64,000 nucleotides of DNA from Micrococcus sp023147585 (GCF_044872765.1 NZ_CP085253.1:1612001-1676000), one strand, 5' to 3'. Numbered from the stretch's first letter, positions 44,994 through 53,645 are shown. Numbers and translations are program-made. Notes: generated from the letters alone by a model not told the origin.

Positions 44994-45611
44994 GTGCGCG
45001 AGGGCGCTCCGGAGGGAGGGCCCTCGCTCTGCGAGGTCCCCGAGCTGGCCGATGGCGAACTCGCCCTCCGCGCCGCCGACGGCCGCCACGCGCGCAGCCT
45101 CGGCGCGCTCATGCGGGACGTCGAGGTGCAGGTGCTCACCGGCTCCGTCTCCTCCACGGCCGAGGCCGAGGCGCTGGCCCGCGGCGAGGCCGAGCCGGAT
45201 CTGAGCTCCGCCCAGCTGAGGGCGGTCTATGACCGCTGGGCGGGGGCTGAGGACCGCGCGGTCTGGGCCATCGAGGTGGACGGCGCGGTGGTGGGCGAGG
45301 TCCTCCTGCTGGACCTGGACGCGGAGAACCGGGTGGGCGGGATGCGCCTGTGGCTCGCCCGGGAGCGGGACCGCGGGATCGGGACGCGGGCGCTGCGCCT
45401 CGTCCTGGACCACGCGTTCGGCACCGTGGGACTGCACCGGGTGGGCCTCGAGGTGTACGCCCACAACCCACGCGCGGTCCACGTCTACAGGAAGCTGGGC
45501 TTCGTGCTCGAGGGGACGCTCCGCGAGGCCCTGCTGCTGGACGGGCGCTGGGTGGACTGCCACGTCATGGGGCTCCTGCGCCACGAGTGGGCGGCGGCAC
45601 GGAGGGCGTGA
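44994..45611 (+). CDS. GNAT acetyltransferase (RimJ/RimL-like)
   Basis: A 205-residue acetyltransferase. LVLDHAFGTVGLHRVGLEVYAHNPRAVHVYRKLGFVLEGTLREALLLDGRWVDCHVMGLL is the RimJ/RimL-type C-terminal half; the acetyl-CoA loop is RERDRGIGTRALRL. Such enzymes acetylate N-termini of proteins or small amines. I chose the GTG at 44994, six bases past the YciI stop, because the frame is open but no ATG lies before the domain. Confidence 0.85.
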   Translation: MREGAPEGGPSLCEVPELADGELALRAADGRHARSLGALMRDVEVQVLTGSVSSTAEAEALARGEAEPDLSSAQLRAVYDRWAGAEDRAVWAIEVDGAVVGEVLLLDLDAENRVGGMRLWLARERDRGIGTRALRLVLDHAFGTVGLHRVGLEVYAHNPRAVHVYRKLGFVLEGTLREALLLDGRWVDCHVMGLLRHEWAAARRA

Positions 45612-45619
45612 CGCACCGC

Positions 45620-46354
45620 TCAGGCCGGCGTGAGGCGCCGGTCGAGGTCGCCGAGCATCCCCATGAAGCCGGTGAAGCCGGTGAGGATCCCCACCAGCAC
45701 GAGCCCGACGGTGCGGGAGCCGAGGCGCGGCACGTCCAGGAACGGATAGGGGTACCAGTCGATCCGCCGCCCGCGCGTCATGGTCATGGCGGCCCACAGC
45801 AGGGGGATCACGGAGGCGAGGCCGGCCCGGCGGTGCGTGATCTGCCCACGGGGGTCGAAGAGCGCCCACACGGCGGGGGCGAGCACGGGGTTCACCACGT
45901 GCTGCAGCGTGTCGTTGACGCGGTAGAGCGCGGTGTCCTCCTCGTGGCCGCGCAGCACGGCGTTGTACACGATGCCCGTGACCATCACGGAGCCCAGCCC
46001 CGCGGTGCGCAAGGCCCAGAACGCGTCCGACGTCGGCGCCGTGTCCCGCGCGGCGAGCGTCAGGGAGGTGCCGGCCACGAGCGCGTTGGACAGCCACGTG
46101 AAGTAGGCCGGCTGGTTCAGGGCGTGCGCCCACCCGGCGGAGAAGCCGCCCTGGTAGCCCACGCCCGGGATGACCATGGTCGCCTTCCTGGCCCCGATGG
46201 AGAACGAGGTGAGGCACCCGACGGCGGGCAGCACTCCGGCGCTCCACCACGCCAGACGCGCGACCGGGCGCGGCGCGACGGCCGCCGTGCGGCGATGACG
46301 ACGCAGGCGGTGCAGGGAGGAGGGCAGGCTGACGCGGGGGGTGGGAAGGGGCAT
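45620..46354 (-). CDS. Pr6Pr family multi-helix membrane protein
   Basis: A 244-residue protein with six or seven hydrophobic segments. FTWLSNALVAGT, VYNAVLRGHE, LQHVVNPVLAPAVWALFDPRG and IDWYPYPFLDV match the Pr6Pr (FAR-17a/AIG1-like) group of unknown function. The WYPYPFLD motif near the C-terminus is conserved. It converges on the GNAT gene, with stops 8 bp apart. Confidence 0.8.
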   Translation of the reverse strand: MPLPTPRVSLPSSLHRLRRHRRTAAVAPRPVARLAWWSAGVLPAVGCLTSFSIGARKATMVIPGVGYQGGFSAGWAHALNQPAYFTWLSNALVAGTSLTLAARDTAPTSDAFWALRTAGLGSVMVTGIVYNAVLRGHEEDTALYRVNDTLQHVVNPVLAPAVWALFDPRGQITHRRAGLASVIPLLWAAMTMTRGRRIDWYPYPFLDVPRLGSRTVGLVLVGILTGFTGFMGMLGDLDRRLTPA

Positions 46355-46451
46355 GGGGGACCTCGCACGAGAACGCGGTGGCGGGACGGAGGAATCCCCC
46401 CAGTGTTGCATGAACGGAAGATGAACGGAAGTCGTCGAGAGGAAGAACGCA

Positions 46452-46477
46452 CGCGCGGGGGCGCCCGCCCCCGCGCG
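46452..46477 (-). terminator. Terminator hairpin of the GNAT-glutaminase operon
   Basis: A perfect 10-bp stem (CGCGCGGGGG and complement) with a 6-nt loop starts 10 bases past the glutaminase stop. Confidence 0.55.
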
Positions 46478-46487
46478 CACCCCGCCC

Positions 46488-47813
46488 TCAGACCTCGGCG
46501 AGGACCCCGTCCGGATCGTCGATCCGCACGCGGACGCCGTCGGCCTCGAGGCGGTGCACGCCCTCCGCCATGAGCCGCCGCCCCACCTCGGTCACCCGGT
46601 CCACCCGCTCGAGGTTCAGCACGACCTCCTCGATAGCCCCGTCCTCCTCGCCGGCCGCCACCGCGTCCTCCAGGGCGCCCCGGCCGACGGCGGTGCACGC
46701 CGCCACATCCGGGTGCTCATCCCCGTCCCAGGACCAGCCCCGCTGCCGGCGCTCGCCCGTGCCGAGGTCCGCGAGCGCCGAGACCACGGCGTCCGCGCCG
46801 CCGAAGCGGATGACGCCCTGCAGGTGCAGGCGCACGCTGGCGCCCTCGCGGCTGACGTGGCGCACCACGGTGCCGCCCAGGGCGTCGGCCTCCATGATGT
46901 GCAGGTTCAGGTCCTCGGACATGCGGCGGCACACCCGCACGCCGCGCAGCGAGCTGCCGTGGGCGTCCAGGCGGGGGGAGAACACGCCGATCCCCACCTG
47001 TCCGGGCAGGGCGCCGAGCACGCCCCCGGCCACGCCGGACTTCGCCGGGATCCCCACGTCCACGAGCCACTGCCCGGCGTCGTCGTACATCCCGGAGGAG
47101 CTCATGACGGAGAGGACCTGGCGGGCCACGCGCGCCGCGATGACCCGCTCGCCGGTGAGCGGGTGGAGGCCGCCCGCGGCGAGGCACGCGCCCATGAGGG
47201 CGAGGTCGCGGGCGGTCACGAGGACGGAGCACTGCGCGATGTACCCGGCGACCACGTCCTCGGCACGGTCCTGGATGATGCCGTGGCTGCGCATCATGTG
47301 GCCGAGGGAGAGGTTGCGGTCCGCGGTGGCCAGCTCGGCCTCGTAGGACTCCTGGTCCACCCGCAGTGGCCGGCCGGCGAGCGCGGAGAGCAGGGAGACG
47401 AGCCGGTCGATCCGCTCCTGCGGGCGCGCGTCCGGCCCCACGAGGAGCTGGTGCACGGCGATGGCGCCGGCGTTGATCATGGCGTTGTCCGGGCGGTGGG
47501 ACTCCGCCTCGAGGGAGAGCTCGTTGAACGCCTCCCCGGAGGGGTTCAGGGCCACGCGGGCGTCCACCTCGGCGCGGCCGCGGTCCATGAGGGCGGCCGC
47601 GTACCCGAACGGCTTGGAGACGGACTGGATGGTGAACTCCGTCTCGTCGTCGCCGGCGGAGTAGAGGTGCCCCGTGACGGTGGCGAGGGCGATGCCCAGC
47701 CGGTCCGGGTCCGCGGTGGCCAGCGTGGGGATGTACTGCGCGAGCTCGCCCTCGTTGGAGTCCCGGAGGGAGTCGTGGAGGGAGCGCAGGTAGTCCTGGA
47801 TCGGGTGACGCAT
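46488..47813 (-). CDS. glsA: Glutaminase A with C-terminal STAS-like domain
   Basis: A 441-residue enzyme that hydrolyses glutamine to glutamate and ammonia. The serine-dependent glutaminase domain (about 1-310) has the SxxK motif in QSVSKPFGYA (Ser64, Lys67), NPSGEAFNELSLE, NAMINAGAI, and GIPAKSGVAGGVLG. A STAS-like domain follows (about 320-441). The Micrococcus luteus K-3 salt-tolerant glutaminase is a known enzyme of this size and layout, and this gene is probably its counterpart. Its ATG shares one base with the stop of the GNAT gene upstream. Confidence 0.93.
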   Translation of the reverse strand: MRHPIQDYLRSLHDSLRDSNEGELAQYIPTLATADPDRLGIALATVTGHLYSAGDDETEFTIQSVSKPFGYAAALMDRGRAEVDARVALNPSGEAFNELSLEAESHRPDNAMINAGAIAVHQLLVGPDARPQERIDRLVSLLSALAGRPLRVDQESYEAELATADRNLSLGHMMRSHGIIQDRAEDVVAGYIAQCSVLVTARDLALMGACLAAGGLHPLTGERVIAARVARQVLSVMSSSGMYDDAGQWLVDVGIPAKSGVAGGVLGALPGQVGIGVFSPRLDAHGSSLRGVRVCRRMSEDLNLHIMEADALGGTVVRHVSREGASVRLHLQGVIRFGGADAVVSALADLGTGERRQRGWSWDGDEHPDVAACTAVGRGALEDAVAAGEEDGAIEEVVLNLERVDRVTEVGRRLMAEGVHRLEADGVRVRIDDPDGVLAEV

Positions 47814-48484
47814 CAGCGGGCCTCCCACCACATGCCGGTGAGGTCCTCGGTGCCGAACGCCCGCACGGGCTCGATCTCGGCGAACCCGAGGCGCGCGTAG
47901 AACGGCACGTTGGCCCGGGTGGAGGACTCGAGGTAGATCCCGGTGCCGTCCGCGCGCCGCTGCCGGTGGCGCACGAGGGCGCTCGCCGCGCCCCGGCCGC
48001 GGGCCGCGGGAAGGGTCCCGAGGTCCGCGAGGTACCAGTGCGGGACCGTCGGGCGGGCGCGCTCGCACGCGGCCACGGTGAGCGCCATGTCCAGCGCGTG
48101 GGCGCCGTGCACGCGCAGCAGGCCGGGCACGGAGGCGACGGCGGCCGGCACGGTGGTGCCGCGCGGCGCGTCCGGCGCCCCCCACAGGGCGGCGGCGAGG
48201 ACCGTGCCGTCCGCGGGGTCCACGGCGACGTCGACCGCGCCGGGCACCCGCCCGTCGGGCCCGGGAGACAGGGCGTCCCGCACCGCACCGGAGAACTTGC
48301 GGGTCAGCCGCTCGACCCTCCGGGCCGCGGGGAGGAAGGAGACCGTGTAGGGGTCGGTGAGGAAGGACTCGGCGAGGACGGACGCCACCCGGCGCACGGT
48401 GCTCCCGCGCAGCGCGTCCGGCCGCAGGGTCACCACCTGCACGCGGGCGCGGTCGAGGGCCGGGGAGGGGTCCGGGGACGTCAT
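47813..48484 (-). CDS. GNAT acetyltransferase
   Basis: A 223-residue acetyltransferase. The late motifs HWYLADLGTLPAARGRGAASALVRHRQRRADGTGIYLESSTRANVPFYARLGF contain the acetyl-CoA loop (RGRGAA) and the C-terminal GNAT strand-helix. The N-terminal 110 residues diverge. The substrate is unknown. It forms a two-gene operon with glutaminase (TGATG overlap) from a TAGACT promoter 7 nt before the ATG. Confidence 0.83.
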   Translation of the reverse strand: MTSPDPSPALDRARVQVVTLRPDALRGSTVRRVASVLAESFLTDPYTVSFLPAARRVERLTRKFSGAVRDALSPGPDGRVPGAVDVAVDPADGTVLAAALWGAPDAPRGTTVPAAVASVPGLLRVHGAHALDMALTVAACERARPTVPHWYLADLGTLPAARGRGAASALVRHRQRRADGTGIYLESSTRANVPFYARLGFAEIEPVRAFGTEDLTGMWWEAR

Positions 48485-48491
48485 GGCCGCC

Positions 48492-48497
48492 AGTCTA
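48492..48497 (-). promoter_or_regulatory. -10 hexamer (TAGACT) of the GNAT-glutaminase operon
   Basis: TAGACT lies 7 nt before the ATG at 48484. Confidence 0.6.
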
Positions 48498-48569
48498 GGG
48501 ACCGCGGCGCCGTCGCGGCCCGGCGTCACCGGCGCGCGGGGGCCGACGTGATCGGGGACACTGGGGGCC

Positions 48570-49985
48570 ATGACGACGACCCCCGACGTGCTCGCCCTGC
48601 TCGAGCGGGAGCTGCCCGGCCGCGTGGACACCGCGGCGGAGGCCCTCGAGGCCGCCCGCACCGACCGATCCGGCCACCGCTCCCCCGCCGCTCCGCTGGC
48701 CGTGGTGCGCGCCGGCCGCGTGGAGGACGTGCAGGCCGCGTGCCGGATCGCCCACGCCACGCGGACCCCGCTCGTGACCCGCGGGGCAGGCACGGGGCTG
48801 GCCGGGGGCGCCGTCGCCGGGGCGGGCGAGATCGTGCTGGACGTCAGGGCGATGGACCGGATCCTCGAGGTCTCCCCCGCGGACCGCGTCGCCGTCGTCG
48901 AGCCCGGGATCCTCAACGGCGCGCTCAACGCGCGCCTGGCCGAGCACGGGCTGTGGTGGGCGCCCGACCCGGCCTCGAAGGACATCTCCACCGTGGGCGG
49001 CAACATCGCGATGAACGCGGGCGGGCTGCTGTGCGCCAAGTACGGCGTCACGCGTGAGGCGGTGCTGGGGCTGGACGTGGTGCTCGCCGACGGCACGCTC
49101 CTGCGCCTCGGCCACCGCACGGTCAAGGGCGTCACGGGCTATGACCTCACCGCCCTGCTGATCGGCTCGGAGGGCACCCTCGGCGTGATCGTGGGCGCCA
49201 CGCTCGCGCTGCGCCCGCTCGTCCGGGGCGCCCAGGTGACCCTGGGCGGGTTCTTCTCCGACGTCGTCGCCGCCGCGGCCGCCGCCCAGTCCGTCACGGG
49301 CGCGGGCCACGTGCCGGCCCTGATGGAGCTCATGGACGAGGCCACGCTCGCGGCGGTGCGCGCGTACGTCGGCCCGGAGCTGGGCGCGGCGCTGCCCGAG
49401 CGCGGCGCGTTCCTGCTGGTGCAGGCCGACGGCGCGGGGGCGGCCGAGGACGGCGCCGCGATGGCGGCCCTGATGGAGGCGGCCGGCGGCGCGGTGACCG
49501 CCACCGCGGACCCCAGGGAGGCGGAGGCGCTCATGGCCCTGCGCCGCAGCGCGTTCCCCGCCCTCGAGGCGCTCGGCACCCCGCTCGTGGAGGACGTCGC
49601 GGTGCCGCGCAGCCGCATGGCGGAGATGTTCGCGCGGATCCGGGAGATCGAGGCGCGCACGGGCGTCGCCATCCCGACGTCGGCCCACGCCGGGGACGGA
49701 AACCTGCACCCGGTGCTGGTGTTCGGCTCGGCGGGCGAGGTGGGCGGCGAGGCCGGCACCGCGATCCCGGAGGCCGTGTGGGAGGCGGCGGGCGAGCTGT
49801 TCGCCGCCGGACTGGAGCTGGGCGGCACCCTGACCGGAGAGCACGGCGTGGGCCTGCTCAAGCGGGCGTTCCTGAGGGACGAGCTCGGGGAGGCCCAGCA
49901 CGCGCTGCAGGAGCGGATCAAGGCCGTCTTCGACCCGCACGGGATCCTCAACCCGGGCAAGATGTTCACGCCGGACGCGGCCTGA
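48570..49985 (+). CDS. FAD-linked oxidase, glycolate/D-lactate dehydrogenase (GlcD-like)
   Basis: A 471-residue PCMH-type flavoprotein. The FAD domain (about 40-220) has TPLVTRGAGTGLAGGAVAGAG, STVGGNIAMNAGGLLCAKYGVTREAVLGLDVVLADG and GSEGTLGVIVGATL. The C-terminal domain ends with HAGDGNLHPVLVF and TGEHGVGLLKRAFL, typical of GlcD/LDH. It oxidises glycolate or D-lactate in the cytoplasm or at the membrane. No GlcE/GlcF genes adjoin, so a single-subunit D-lactate dehydrogenase is as likely. A lactate permease lies elsewhere in the window (15051-16505). Confidence 0.88.
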   Translation: MTTTPDVLALLERELPGRVDTAAEALEAARTDRSGHRSPAAPLAVVRAGRVEDVQAACRIAHATRTPLVTRGAGTGLAGGAVAGAGEIVLDVRAMDRILEVSPADRVAVVEPGILNGALNARLAEHGLWWAPDPASKDISTVGGNIAMNAGGLLCAKYGVTREAVLGLDVVLADGTLLRLGHRTVKGVTGYDLTALLIGSEGTLGVIVGATLALRPLVRGAQVTLGGFFSDVVAAAAAAQSVTGAGHVPALMELMDEATLAAVRAYVGPELGAALPERGAFLLVQADGAGAAEDGAAMAALMEAAGGAVTATADPREAEALMALRRSAFPALEALGTPLVEDVAVPRSRMAEMFARIREIEARTGVAIPTSAHAGDGNLHPVLVFGSAGEVGGEAGTAIPEAVWEAAGELFAAGLELGGTLTGEHGVGLLKRAFLRDELGEAQHALQERIKAVFDPHGILNPGKMFTPDAA

Positions 49986-50038
49986 CGGGGCCCGGGCGGC
50001 GGCTGTGGAGATCCCAGGGCCCTCCAAGGCGGCGGCTC

Positions 50039-50044
50039 TACGCT
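50039..50044 (+). promoter_or_regulatory. -10 hexamer (TACGCT) of the alarmone synthetase gene
   Basis: TACGCT lies 7 nt before the ATG at 50052. Confidence 0.55.
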
Positions 50045-50051
50045 CGGGGGC

Positions 50052-50864
50052 ATGCCCGAGGAGCAGCCCCGCACGCCTCCGCCGTCGCCGGAGCGCCCGC
50101 CGTCGCCGTCCGAGCGCGCGCCCTCAGCGGCGACGGCCCTGGAGACCCTGCGCCGCACCCCCGTCGCGCAGCTGACGCAGATGCCGCCGGCCATGACGCG
50201 GGCCCTCGGCGCCCTGCGGGAGGACTTCGAGCGGTTCGACCTCGAGTACCGCTCCGCCCTGGTGCAGGTGGAGACGCGCCTGGAGACCCTGCAGGACGAG
50301 TTCGCCCTGGCGCACGACCACAACCCGATCGAGCACATCGTCACCCGGGTCAAGTCGCCCGAGTCCATCCTGCGCAAGGCCGCCGACCGCGGGCTCTCCC
50401 TGGACCTGGACGCGATGCGCCGCACGGTCACGGACATCGCGGGGGCGCGCGTGATCCTCAGCTTCACCGAGGACGTCTACCGCGTGTTCCGCCACTTCAC
50501 CTCGCAGCCGGACATCCGCCTCGTGGAGGTGGAGGACTACATCGCCTCCCCCAAGCCAAGCGGCTACCGCAGCCTGCACTGCCTCGTGGAGGTGCCGGTC
50601 CACTTCTCCACGGGCACGCGCCACGTCACCGTGGAGATGCAGTTCCGCACGATCGCCATGGACTTCTGGGCGTCGCTCGAGCACAAGATCAACTACAAGT
50701 TCCAGGAGGACGTGCCCGCCGACATCGCCACGGAGCTCGTGGCCGCCGCCCGCGTGGCGGCGGACCTGGACTGCCGGATGGAGCACCTGCACCGGCAGGT
50801 CGCCGAGGGCCCCGGCGACGCGGGTCAGCCCGCCGGCGGCACCGCGTCCGGGGCGAGCGCGTAG
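50052..50864 (+). CDS. Small alarmone synthetase (RelQ/YjbM-like GTP pyrophosphokinase)
   Basis: A 270-residue single-domain (p)ppGpp synthetase with no hydrolase or TGS domain. The motifs are RVKSPESILRKAADRG, TDIAGARVILSFTEDVYRVF, VEDYIASPKPSGYRSLHCLVEVPV and VEMQFRTIAMDFWASLEHKINYKF, the RelA/SpoT synthetase core. It makes (p)ppGpp from ATP and GTP/GDP independently of the ribosome. The N-terminal 35 residues are Pro/Ser-rich. The last 40 bases overlap the converging GGCT remnant at 50825-50968. Confidence 0.9.
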   Translation: MPEEQPRTPPPSPERPPSPSERAPSAATALETLRRTPVAQLTQMPPAMTRALGALREDFERFDLEYRSALVQVETRLETLQDEFALAHDHNPIEHIVTRVKSPESILRKAADRGLSLDLDAMRRTVTDIAGARVILSFTEDVYRVFRHFTSQPDIRLVEVEDYIASPKPSGYRSLHCLVEVPVHFSTGTRHVTVEMQFRTIAMDFWASLEHKINYKFQEDVPADIATELVAAARVAADLDCRMEHLHRQVAEGPGDAGQPAGGTASGASA

Positions 50865-50968
50865 ATCCAGGCCCGCACCGTCCGGCCGTCCTCGAGGAGG
50901 ACGTGCGCGTTCGAGCGGCCCGGCGCGAGGGTGCCGCAGACCGCGCGGCGGTGGTCCGAGGACGTCAC
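50825..50968 (-). pseudogene. Gamma-glutamylcyclotransferase/AIG2-like remnant with central deletion
   Basis: A 47-codon frame from a GTG one base past the arsR stop. Residues 10-23 read AVCGTLAPGRSNAHVL, like the (Y)GTLxxGxxNHxLL opening of GGCT/AIG2-like proteins; it then runs straight into LEDGRTVRAWIYAL, like the closing strand pair of the same fold. The 60 or so residues normally between, including the catalytic Glu, are absent. It is therefore read as an in-frame internal deletion of a GGCT-like gene that followed arsR. It overlaps the 3' end of the alarmone synthetase gene. Confidence 0.55.
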
Positions 50969-50969
50969 C

Positions 50970-51344
50970 TCAGTCAAGGCCGAGCACCCCCCGGAGCTGC
51001 TCGAAGGCCTCCGGGACCACGGTGTAGTGCGCCCAGCGACCGCGCTGCTCGCGCGTGAGCAGCCCCGCGTCCACGAGGCGCCTCATGTGATGGCTCACCG
51101 TGGACTGCGCGATCCCGAGCTCCGCCGTGAGGTCGCACGCGCACACGTTCTCGCAGCCCTGCGCCGCCACGTGGGAGAGCAGGCGCAGGCGCATGGGGTC
51201 CGCGAGCGCCTTGAACACGACGGCGGTCCGTGACGCCGCGTCGGCCGAGAGGGGCGCCGTGGTGAGGGAGCAGCAGTCGGCGGGCAGGGCGCCCGCGTCG
51301 GGCCCAGACCCCGGGGGTTCACGCGTGGACAGGGGGGTGCTCAT
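50970..51344 (-). CDS. arsR: ArsR-family arsenic/antimony-responsive repressor
   Basis: A 124-residue winged-HTH repressor. The HTH region is CACDLTAELGIAQSTVSHHMRRLVDAGLLTREQRGRWAHYTV. Cysteine pairs at 24-25 (DCCSL) and Cys64/Cys68/Cys70 (CENVCAC) suit As(III) binding; a CC pair plus a downstream cysteine is the site of Corynebacterium ArsR1. It is divergent from acr3, which it should repress until arsenite binds. A TAGCAT hexamer lies 6 nt before the ATG. Confidence 0.92.
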   Translation of the reverse strand: MSTPLSTREPPGSGPDAGALPADCCSLTTAPLSADAASRTAVVFKALADPMRLRLLSHVAAQGCENVCACDLTAELGIAQSTVSHHMRRLVDAGLLTREQRGRWAHYTVVPEAFEQLRGVLGLD

Positions 51345-51350
51345 GCGAGC

Positions 51351-51356
51351 ATGCTA
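51351..51356 (-). promoter_or_regulatory. -10 hexamer (TAGCAT) of arsR
   Basis: TAGCAT lies 6 nt before the ATG at 51344. Confidence 0.6.
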
Positions 51357-51373
51357 CTCACATTGACGTCCAT

Positions 51374-51386
51374 CGATCTGTGATCG
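51374..51386. promoter_or_regulatory. Candidate ArsR operator in the arsR-acr3 gap
   Basis: The dyad CGATC-TGT-GATCG lies in the 128-bp divergent gap, next to a TTGACG hexamer (51363-51368) that may be the acr3 -35. The ArsR link is inferred from position. Confidence 0.45.
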
Positions 51387-51472
51387 TCGCGTCCACATGC
51401 CCTGCGTCGACGCGACCCCTCGCGTCGCGTCACCGCTCCCCTCCCCCGCCGGACCGACCCGAACAGGCTGAC

Positions 51473-52639
51473 ATGACCCCTCCCGTCGTCGCCCCCGCCG
51501 CCCGCACCCCGTCCGCCGACCACCATCCCGTCCTCAAGGAGATGTCCTTCCTGGACCGCTGGCTCCCCCTGTGGATCCTGCTGGCCATGGGCCTGGGCCT
51601 GCTGCTGGGCAACCTCATCCCCGGCCTCGACCACGCCCTCGAGTCGGTCACGATCGCCAACGTCTCCGTGCCGATCGCCGTCGGCCTGCTCGTGATGATG
51701 TACCCCGTGCTGGCCAAGGTCCGCTACGACGAGACGCGGCGCATCACCGCGGACCGCCGGCTCATGGCCACCTCGCTGCTCCTCAACTGGATCGTGGGCC
51801 CCGCGCTCATGTTCGGCCTCGCATGGCTCTTCCTGGCGGACCTGCCCGAGTACCGCACGGGCCTGATCATCGTGGGCCTGGCCCGGTGCATCGCCATGGT
51901 GCTCATCTGGAACGACCTCGCGTGCGGCGACCGCGAGGCCGCCGCCGTCCTCGTGGCGATCAACTCGGTCTTCCAGGTGCTCGCCTTCGGCGTCCTCGGC
52001 TGGTTCTACCTCCAGGTCCTCCCCGCCTGGCTCGGGCTCCCGACGACGTCGGCCGAGTTCTCCGTCGGGGCGATCGTCCTCTCCGTGCTCGTCTTCCTCG
52101 GCATCCCGCTGCTCGCCGGCTTCCTGACCCGCACGGTGGGCGAGCGGGCCAAGGGGCGCGACTGGTACGAGAACCGGTTCCTGCCGAAGCTCGGCCCGTG
52201 GGCGCTCTACGGCCTGCTCTTCACGATCGTGCTGCTCTTCGCCCTCCAGGGCCAGGCCATCGTCGAGAGCCCCCTCGACGTCGCGCGAATCGCGCTGCCG
52301 CTGCTGGCCTACTTCGTGATCATGTTCCTGGGCTCCCTGCTGCTGGCCCGCGCCGTGGGCCTCGACTACGCCCGCGCCACCACGGTGGCCTTCACGGCCT
52401 CCGGCAACAACTTCGAGCTGGCCATCGCCGTGGCGATCGGCACGTTCGGCGTCACCTCCGGACAGGCCCTCGCCGGCGTCGTCGGGCCGCTGATCGAGGT
52501 GCCCGTGCTCGTGGCCCTCGTCTACGTCTCGATGTGGCTCGGCCGCCGCCTGTTCCCGAACGATCCCACTGTGCCCGGCCCCGTCGTGTCCGGCAGTGCC
52601 TCCGAGCCGACCGAGCGCGACGCCGCCGCCCGCCCCTGA
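51473..52639 (+). CDS. acr3: Arsenite efflux permease Acr3
   Basis: A 388-residue permease with ten hydrophobic segments. MSFLDRWLPLWILLAMGLGLLLGNLIPG, VGLARCIAMVLIWNDLACGD (the Acr3 Cys essential for arsenite) and FTASGNNFELAIAVAIGTFGV are Acr3 signatures. It exports As(III) with the membrane potential. I chose the ATG at 51473. The ArsC fusion follows after 36 bp in the same operon, and arsR is divergent. A C-terminal polar tail of about 25 residues is extra. Confidence 0.95.
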   Translation: MTPPVVAPAARTPSADHHPVLKEMSFLDRWLPLWILLAMGLGLLLGNLIPGLDHALESVTIANVSVPIAVGLLVMMYPVLAKVRYDETRRITADRRLMATSLLLNWIVGPALMFGLAWLFLADLPEYRTGLIIVGLARCIAMVLIWNDLACGDREAAAVLVAINSVFQVLAFGVLGWFYLQVLPAWLGLPTTSAEFSVGAIVLSVLVFLGIPLLAGFLTRTVGERAKGRDWYENRFLPKLGPWALYGLLFTIVLLFALQGQAIVESPLDVARIALPLLAYFVIMFLGSLLLARAVGLDYARATTVAFTASGNNFELAIAVAIGTFGVTSGQALAGVVGPLIEVPVLVALVYVSMWLGRRLFPNDPTVPGPVVSGSASEPTERDAAARP

Positions 52640-52675
52640 CGCCCACCTCCCTCCCACCCTCTCCAGGAGAACCCC

Positions 52676-53545
52676 GTGAACGATCAGCAGACCGCCGCCG
52701 CCCGCCCCTCCGTCCTGTTCGTCTGCAGGAAGAACGGCGGCAAGTCCCAGATGGCCGCCGCCCTCATGGAGCGCCTCGCCGGCGACGCCGTGGAGGTGCA
52801 CTCCGCCGGCACCCACCCCGGTGAGGAGGTCAACGCCCTCGCCGCCGAGTCGGTGGCCGAGGTCGGCGCGGACATGTCCCACGGCACGCCCAAGCCCGTC
52901 GACCCCGCGCTCGTGGCCCGCGTGGACCGTGTGGTGGTGCTGGGCGACGAGGCGAAGGTCGAGCCGGCGGAGGGCATGGCCGGGAGCATCGAGACGTGGC
53001 GCACCGACGAGCCCTCCGAGCGAGGCGTCGAGGGCGCCGAGCGCATGCGCCTCGTGCGCGACGACATCGACGCGCGCGTGCACGCCCTGTTCGCGGAGCT
53101 GACCGGGCAGGCGACGCCGACGGATGACGACGAGGACGCCGAGGACCGTCCCTCCGTGCTCTTCGTGTGCGTGCACAACGCGGGCCGCTCGCAGATGGCT
53201 GCCGGCTGGCTCGAGCACCTGGCCGAGGGCCGGGTCGAGGTGCGCTCCGCGGGCTCCGCCCCGAAGGAGGAGGTCAACCCGGCCGCGGTCGCCGCCATGG
53301 CGGAGGTGGGGATCGACATCGCCGCGAACACCCCGAAGGTCCTCACCACGGACGCCGTGAAGGACTCCGACGTGGTGATCACCATGGGCTGCGGGGACAC
53401 CTGCCCCGTCTTCCCCGGCAAGCGCTACGAGGACTGGGCGGTCGAGGACCCGGCCGGCCAGGGCGTCGAGGCCGTGCGCCCGATCCGCGACGAGATCCGC
53501 GCGCGCGTGGAGACGCTCGTCAGAGAGCTGCTCCCGCGCCTGTGA
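52676..53545 (+). CDS. Tandem two-domain arsenate reductase (ArsC-ArsC fusion)
   Basis: A 289-residue fusion of two low-molecular-weight-phosphatase folds. Domain one (about 11-140) has the unusual P-loop CRKNGGKS (Cys17) and the late TWRTDEP acid motif, the type seen in actinobacterial ArsC1'-like proteins. Domain two (about 158-289) has the standard P-loop CVHNAGRS (Cys165) with ITMGCGDTCPVFPG. An acidic linker (TPTDDDEDAED) joins them. Actinobacterial enzymes of this kind reduce arsenate through mycothiol and mycoredoxin. The GTG start follows AGGAGA by 5 nt. Two different P-loops in one chain suggest division of labour. Confidence 0.9.
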   Translation: MNDQQTAAARPSVLFVCRKNGGKSQMAAALMERLAGDAVEVHSAGTHPGEEVNALAAESVAEVGADMSHGTPKPVDPALVARVDRVVVLGDEAKVEPAEGMAGSIETWRTDEPSERGVEGAERMRLVRDDIDARVHALFAELTGQATPTDDDEDAEDRPSVLFVCVHNAGRSQMAAGWLEHLAEGRVEVRSAGSAPKEEVNPAAVAAMAEVGIDIAANTPKVLTTDAVKDSDVVITMGCGDTCPVFPGKRYEDWAVEDPAGQGVEAVRPIRDEIRARVETLVRELLPRL

Positions 53546-53639
53546 CCTGCACCATCGCGGACGGGCGATCCCGCAGACCTTGGCACACCTGTGGCCAGAT
53601 CGTGACCGAAAGACCGCAGGAGCGACGCGGTCTCAGGCT

Positions 53640-53645
53640 TAGCCT
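53640..53645 (+). promoter_or_regulatory. -10 hexamer (TAGCCT) of the deacetylase gene
   Basis: TAGCCT lies 6 nt before the GTG at 53652, so the lipoprotein gene inside the arsenic region has its own promoter. Confidence 0.6.
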
